64,000 nt of DNA, taken from Bacillota bacterium. GTDB lineage: Bacteria; Bacillota; Clostridia; Christensenellales; SZUA-584. Below are positions 60,244-64,000 of the stretch, one piece after another (position 1 is the stretch's first letter; every line of letters begins with the position of its first letter). The DNA lies in contig JAEWRI010000001.1 in NCBI GenBank assembly GCA_023460085.1, positions 124,001 to 188,000 of the forward strand, written 5' to 3'. A model generated the notes under the pieces. It ran no database searches, was not told the DNA's origin, and saw only the letters and a list, made by a program, of their open reading frames with translations. A program made the translations under genes and the position numbers.

Positions 60244-61164
60244 TCAGCCTGTCCTCTCGCAGCTCACGATATATTCATACTCGCCGCCGGAAGCGAATTC
60301 CGTGGTGATATGCAGCGTCAATATGCCATCCTCCAAGGAATAGGTGCCGCTGCTTTGGGTAATACCGAGGGTGTTGTCGGCAGGGATATCCACGGTAAAG
60401 CGCTCGTCTGCGCCCGTCATCGTGATGGGATAGCTTTCCGTATACTCCTCCTGCTCAAAGATATAGATTCCGGTTCCATCGGCCTCGATGGTCACCTTCA
60501 GCGAAAGCGGCGTTCCGCCGCCCACCGGCTCCCCGGTGCCCTCCCACGTTCCGACGAGCTCCTCCGACACCGTATTCTCTGATGTTTCAGGGCTGGGAGA
60601 AGGCTCCGGCGTGGCGGTCTGCTCCGGCTCCGCGTCCACCAGTATCAGGCTGCGGAGGTCCAGCTCGGTTTCTTCATTCACATCGGAGCGGAAGAAAACC
60701 GCCGTGTCCGGCAGGCTCTGACCCTCGGACAGCGTGAAGTCGTAGCACGAGACCGCGTTGAAGCCCGCCGCCTCCTCCGTGGCAAAGAACGTGACTTCGC
60801 CCGAATCCATCGTGCTTCCGTCCGGCATGACGAGCCGCATGCCAATGCTGCTGTTGGGGTGCATCTTGCCGTCGGTACCCATCTCGAACGTGATGGGCAT
60901 GCTTTGACCCTTCTGCAGCACCTGTATTTCGTAGGTTGTGCCGCCGTCCGCCACGGCGTTGCGCACCGCGCGCCACAGCACATAGGTGGTATCCCCCATC
61001 TCAAAGGGATAGCCGGAAAGCCCGTCGGGCACGGGCTCTGTATCTTCCGCCGACGGCGATTCCGACGCTGACTTTGACACCGCGGGCGTTCCGCATGCCG
61101 CCAGCGCCAGCGCCAGCAGGATTACCAGTGCAGCGCGCAATCCATTCTTCATCAACAAACCCAT
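60244..61164 (-). CDS. Lipoprotein, unknown function
   Basis: This 306-residue protein has the lipobox LLALALAACG, a Ser/Glu/Pro-rich linker and two beta-rich parts. The first (about 40-170) has VLQKGQSMPITFEMGTDGKMHP. A Pro/Ser linker (TATPEPSPSPETSE) leads to a second domain starting GTWEGTGEPVGGGTPLSLKVTIEADGTGIYIF, a lipocalin-like pattern in which G-T-W begins the first strand. It lies 14 nt after the LRR gene copy C. I chose the ATG at 61164 behind AGGAGGAG. Confidence 0.75.
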   Translation of the reverse strand: MGLLMKNGLRAALVILLALALAACGTPAVSKSASESPSAEDTEPVPDGLSGYPFEMGDTTYVLWRAVRNAVADGGTTYEIQVLQKGQSMPITFEMGTDGKMHPNSSIGMRLVMPDGSTMDSGEVTFFATEEAAGFNAVSCYDFTLSEGQSLPDTAVFFRSDVNEETELDLRSLILVDAEPEQTATPEPSPSPETSENTVSEELVGTWEGTGEPVGGGTPLSLKVTIEADGTGIYIFEQEEYTESYPITMTGADERFTVDIPADNTLGITQSSGTYSLEDGILTLHITTEFASGGEYEYIVSCERTG

Positions 61165-61178
61165 ATCTCTCCTCCTGT

Positions 61179-62801
61179 TCATTCGCCCACGGGCAGCGCG
61201 TACAGCGCGTCGATGGTCATGCCGAAGGTGTCATCGATGTACCCCTCGACGAGCTGTACCGAATACGTGTAGACATCCGTGATCGCGGGATCTTCATACA
61301 TGGCTTCAAAATACTCTTTCACGGTGTCAGCCCCCGCCACGCCGCCGTCAACGATGGAACCGTCCTCCGCATTGAAATCGAACTCCGCATAAGAATTCTC
61401 GTTCAGACAGCCGACTACGTGAAAGCGCTTCAGTTCCGTATCATACATCACGATGAGGCCCATTACGGAGTCACCATAGTCTTTGATTGGCGTAAAAAAC
61501 CGGACATCATACTCTTTGTCCCCCCATTCGGGGCGGTTCACTTCAATGCTCACATAGGTGCCCTCGTGATCCTCATACAGACAAACCGCGTTGGCCTCGT
61601 TCGCGACAAAGCCCAGATTCAAAAGCGTCGGGGGCGCGAACGGCAGCGCGAAGAGCGCGTCGGCGGTCATGCCGAAAGTTTCCCGGATCGTATCGTTGAA
61701 GAAGGAGATGGGCGCAAGCAGGATATCGCCCGAACCCGTATCGCCCAGCATTGCCCGGATGGCGTTCTCTACGCGTTCCCGGTCGCCGTCGAACAGAAGG
61801 CTGTCTTCCGACGAAACGTAGATGTAATCCGCAATGTGCTCGCCGTTTTGGGATATGCTGAACACATAGTTCTTGTTACCCGCCGGATCACAGCCTACGG
61901 TCAGCCCGGTGCCGCCGTCCATAACCAAAGATAACCGGATGGTGTCCGCCTCCATGTCCATTTCCGGAATACCCCATTCCGAGTGATTGATGTTGACGCT
62001 CAGATTTCCCGCGCTGTAAGCTGCCCATACGCTGTTATCGGGACGCGTAAACCCCAGCTCCTCCAGCGAAGATGGCACCGTGAAATCCTTTTTCTCGAGG
62101 TACGGATAGATGCTCGCCAGCGGCAAATAATCCGCGACCGGGCACTCCGCAAGGTACAGCTGCTTCAGACCCGTCAGTGCAGCCAGCGGCGAAACATCGC
62201 TGACCTGAGTGCGCGCAAGGCTTAAATACGTAAGCCCGGTCAGCCCGGAAATCGCGCCGAGGTCGGTGATCGCCGAGCCGTCGAGCATCAGAACCTTCAG
62301 GCTGGCGAGGTTCTTCAGCGGGCTGTAATCCTGCGCCGCGCAGCCGGACAGCGACAGCTTCTCCAGGCTTGTCATGCCGGAAAGCGGCGAGATATCGGCC
62401 ACCGGGTTGTCGGCGAGGATAAGCGAGGTGAGCTTGGCAAGCCCCGCAAGCGGCGATATGTCCGTGACGGCGTTCGAAGCCAGATTGAGGCTTTGCAGGT
62501 TTTTGAAATATTCCAGCCCGTCCAGATCCGCAATCTGTGTCTCTTCGGAAGCGTCCATCTGCCATTCGATGCCTAAATACATCTCCGTCACCGCCTCCGT
62601 CTCCGCCGCGGTGATATCGCCCTCCGGCCTGCCCATGGCGGCGCGCACCCTCGCTTCCAGCACCGGGTCGGCAAACGTGACGACAGCGGAGGAATCGGCA
62701 GAAGCCGATGGCGAAGCCGTACCCGTCGAGACAGGCATGCCGCAGGCCGCAAGGCCGAATGCCAGCACCATGACCAATAATACACACAGCGGTTTTTTCA
62801 T
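61179..62801 (-). CDS. Leucine-rich-repeat lipoprotein with C-terminal duplicated domain (copy C)
   Basis: This 540-residue protein has lipobox VLAFGLAAC, the cap VLEARVRAAMGRPEGDITAAETEAVTEMYL and about seven LRRs ending YLPLASIYPYLEKKDFTV. The following 290 residues hold two copies of a domain ending in FGMTADALFALP (near 405) and FGMTIDALYALPVGE (C-terminus). Only the LRR part is shared with copies A and B; the C-terminal domain is added. GGGAGGG precedes the ATG at 62801. Confidence 0.83.
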   Translation of the reverse strand: MKKPLCVLLVMVLAFGLAACGMPVSTGTASPSASADSSAVVTFADPVLEARVRAAMGRPEGDITAAETEAVTEMYLGIEWQMDASEETQIADLDGLEYFKNLQSLNLASNAVTDISPLAGLAKLTSLILADNPVADISPLSGMTSLEKLSLSGCAAQDYSPLKNLASLKVLMLDGSAITDLGAISGLTGLTYLSLARTQVSDVSPLAALTGLKQLYLAECPVADYLPLASIYPYLEKKDFTVPSSLEELGFTRPDNSVWAAYSAGNLSVNINHSEWGIPEMDMEADTIRLSLVMDGGTGLTVGCDPAGNKNYVFSISQNGEHIADYIYVSSEDSLLFDGDRERVENAIRAMLGDTGSGDILLAPISFFNDTIRETFGMTADALFALPFAPPTLLNLGFVANEANAVCLYEDHEGTYVSIEVNRPEWGDKEYDVRFFTPIKDYGDSVMGLIVMYDTELKRFHVVGCLNENSYAEFDFNAEDGSIVDGGVAGADTVKEYFEAMYEDPAITDVYTYSVQLVEGYIDDTFGMTIDALYALPVGE

Positions 62802-62953
62802 ATCCGCCCTCCCGTTTTCATCCATATACCGCGGCAGCGCATCTGTCCGCCTGCCTTCCCGCAGCTCACGATGTACTTTATCGCCGGGGGCAAATTCTGT
62901 GGTGTCATGCCGACTGACTTACGGCGTCGGGCAGCGGCAGCGGTTTCCCGCCG

Positions 62954-63880
62954 CTATGCTTCCTTCAGATACTTTTCCAGCTTCTCGACGACGCCCGGCA
63001 CGTAGAGTGTGTCGCAGACGACGCCGCCCCGCACGATCAGCTGGAACGTTCCGAAGCGTGTGTCGTGCACCTGATCCTCGCCCATGCCGAAGTTTGCGCC
63101 GCCCACGAGCGCGTCCGCCGCCGCCTCGGACATGCCGGGCTGTATGGCGCGCAGACCGTCCAGCAGCTTCTGTGCCGACGCACGCTGCGCCGCGTGCTTG
63201 CGCTGCTCCAGATCGTCCCCGCCGATGCCCAGCTTTTCAAGGTTGCGCACGATGGCCTTGACCACCGCCTCGTCACGCGCGGTATCCAGCAGCGCCATCA
63301 GCGCCTCCACGGCCGCCTCTCCGCCGATCCGCCCGATGCCATCTACCATCAGAGAGCGGTGATACGCACCTTCGTGCGTGTTGGTGGCCTCTGTGGTCAG
63401 CCGCGCCAGTGCGCGAGGAGATCCGGTTTTTGCGAGCGCGCGCATCACCGGCATACCAATCTCGCTGTCTGCGAGCTCCAGCAATCGCGGCACCGCCGCT
63501 TCACCCAGCGAGCCCAGCGCGTCGATAGCGCCGTTGACGCCCGTATAATCCCCGCTGCGGTAGCTGCGCATCACATCCAGCAGGGGCTCTATGGCAGCAC
63601 TGCCCGCCGTTTTCGCAAGCGCTCCCGCCGCGTATTTGATGATGATATTTTCGCTGTCGTGCAGCGCCTGCGCCAGCGCTTCCGCTGCGGCCGCCTCGCC
63701 CGTTTGGCCCAGCACCTCAATGGCGCTCAGCCGCTTAGACCAGTCGCTGCCCTGCAAATCGGCGATCAGGCGGCGGCATTCCGCGCTCGGAACCTTCTGC
63801 GGCGTGTTCCCGGCGCTCCTCGTCCTTCCGCACCTTGCGCATTTGTCGCCTTCCCATTGGTGTCCGAATAAGCAACCCAT
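62954..63880 (-). CDS. HEAT-repeat protein with N-terminal zinc motif
   Basis: This 308-residue cytoplasmic protein starts MGCLFGHQWEGDKCARCGRTR, a short zinc-binding module (H and C-x2-C). It continues with six or seven HEAT-like helical pairs, for example LSAIEVLGQTGEAAAAEALAQAL, YAAGALAKTAGSAAIEPLLDVM and GAIDALGSLGEAAVPRLLELA. The end (about 240-308) is a separate small domain. Such proteins are scaffolds. It is the first gene of the lipoprotein run in transcription order. GGGGGAGAG precedes the ATG at 63880. Confidence 0.8.
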   Translation of the reverse strand: MGCLFGHQWEGDKCARCGRTRSAGNTPQKVPSAECRRLIADLQGSDWSKRLSAIEVLGQTGEAAAAEALAQALHDSENIIIKYAAGALAKTAGSAAIEPLLDVMRSYRSGDYTGVNGAIDALGSLGEAAVPRLLELADSEIGMPVMRALAKTGSPRALARLTTEATNTHEGAYHRSLMVDGIGRIGGEAAVEALMALLDTARDEAVVKAIVRNLEKLGIGGDDLEQRKHAAQRASAQKLLDGLRAIQPGMSEAAADALVGGANFGMGEDQVHDTRFGTFQLIVRGGVVCDTLYVPGVVEKLEKYLKEA

Positions 63881-63952
63881 GTAAGCTCTCCCCCTGTGTA
63901 TTTCAATCTGCGGCGGGCCGCGGTGCGGCACCCCCCTACCATGATAGCAGAC

Positions 63953-63999
63953 AAAAAAGCCCCGGCGGTGTGCTGAATGCACACTTCCGGGACGCAGTC
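63953..63999 (-). terminator. Terminator of a gene beyond the window edge
   Basis: On the minus strand a stem with CCCGG...CCGGGG and an inner GTGTGC-ATTCA-GCACAC hairpin is followed by six T residues. It ends transcription entering from outside the window, before the HEAT-repeat gene. Confidence 0.78.
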
Positions 64000-64000
64000 C

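Noticed and set aside
58129..62801. Regular nucleotide repeats resembling an array (CRISPR-like)
   Set aside because: The periodicity of about 66 nt follows leucine-rich repeats in frame. There are no identical repeats with unique spacers.

Overview
This window comes from a spore-forming, high-GC member of the Firmicutes, class Clostridia. It carries spo0A, spoIVB, spoIIM, both dipicolinate synthase subunits, an FtsK/SpoIIIE translocase and a TepA-like ClpP relative, in an order close to the Bacillus/Clostridium arrangement. Anaerobic features include ThiC-type and other radical SAM enzymes and a ferredoxin-like membrane protein. I cannot name a genus from sequence alone. Almost all genes are on the minus strand, so operons read from high to low coordinates.

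Region 1 (1-6705) is a complete aromatic amino-acid operon, aroF-tyrA-aroB-aroA-aroC-pheA-aroE (aroE cut by the window edge), with genes joined by 1-4 nt overlaps. It is preceded by a promoter, a Phe/Tyr-rich leader peptide and mutually exclusive hairpins ending in a terminator, which is classical ribosome-mediated attenuation. Region 2 (6796-19372) holds a DUF3795 protein, an MBL hydrolase, a degenerate XerD-like protein, spoIIM, spo0A, spoIVB, recN, argR, nadK, tlyA, an OapA-like membrane protein, a roughly 600-nt structured RNA that fits OLE RNA, recA and pgsA. Region 3 (19369-28278) is rimO, ftsK/spoIIIE, tepA, dpaB, dpaA, a dUTPase-like enzyme, an M16 peptidase and ylxY.

Region 4 (28412-38095) is accessory. 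It includes a + strand redox operon (thioredoxin lipoprotein, tiny CXXC protein, 4Fe-4S membrane protein), a methyltransferase behind an attenuator-like leader, a zinc-ribbon membrane protein, a polysaccharide deacetylase, a frameshifted yjdF behind a probable yjdF-type leader, a sirtuin, a hydrolase with a decayed GNAT gene, and a DegV protein. Region 5 (38096-43059) is an M20 peptidase with two membrane proteins, an asparaginase and a nucleotide-kinase-like protein.

Region 6 (43194-47436) is a four-gene operon with no described counterpart that I know of: HD phosphohydrolase, radical SAM protein with an unusual Cys spacing, membrane-anchored protein of unknown fold, and a divergent ThiC paralogue. 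Region 7 (47488-49991) is a copper P-type ATPase. Region 8 (50277-63880) is a run of secreted lipoprotein genes: three DUF5050-like propellers, three leucine-rich-repeat proteins, Ig-like and other lipoproteins, with two HEAT-repeat proteins. These appear to have expanded by local duplication.

Best candidates for follow-up are the four-gene ThiC-paralogue operon, the OLE RNA/OapA pair between recA and tlyA, and the aromatic leader-peptide attenuator. Family assignments are from motif recognition; no database search was run.
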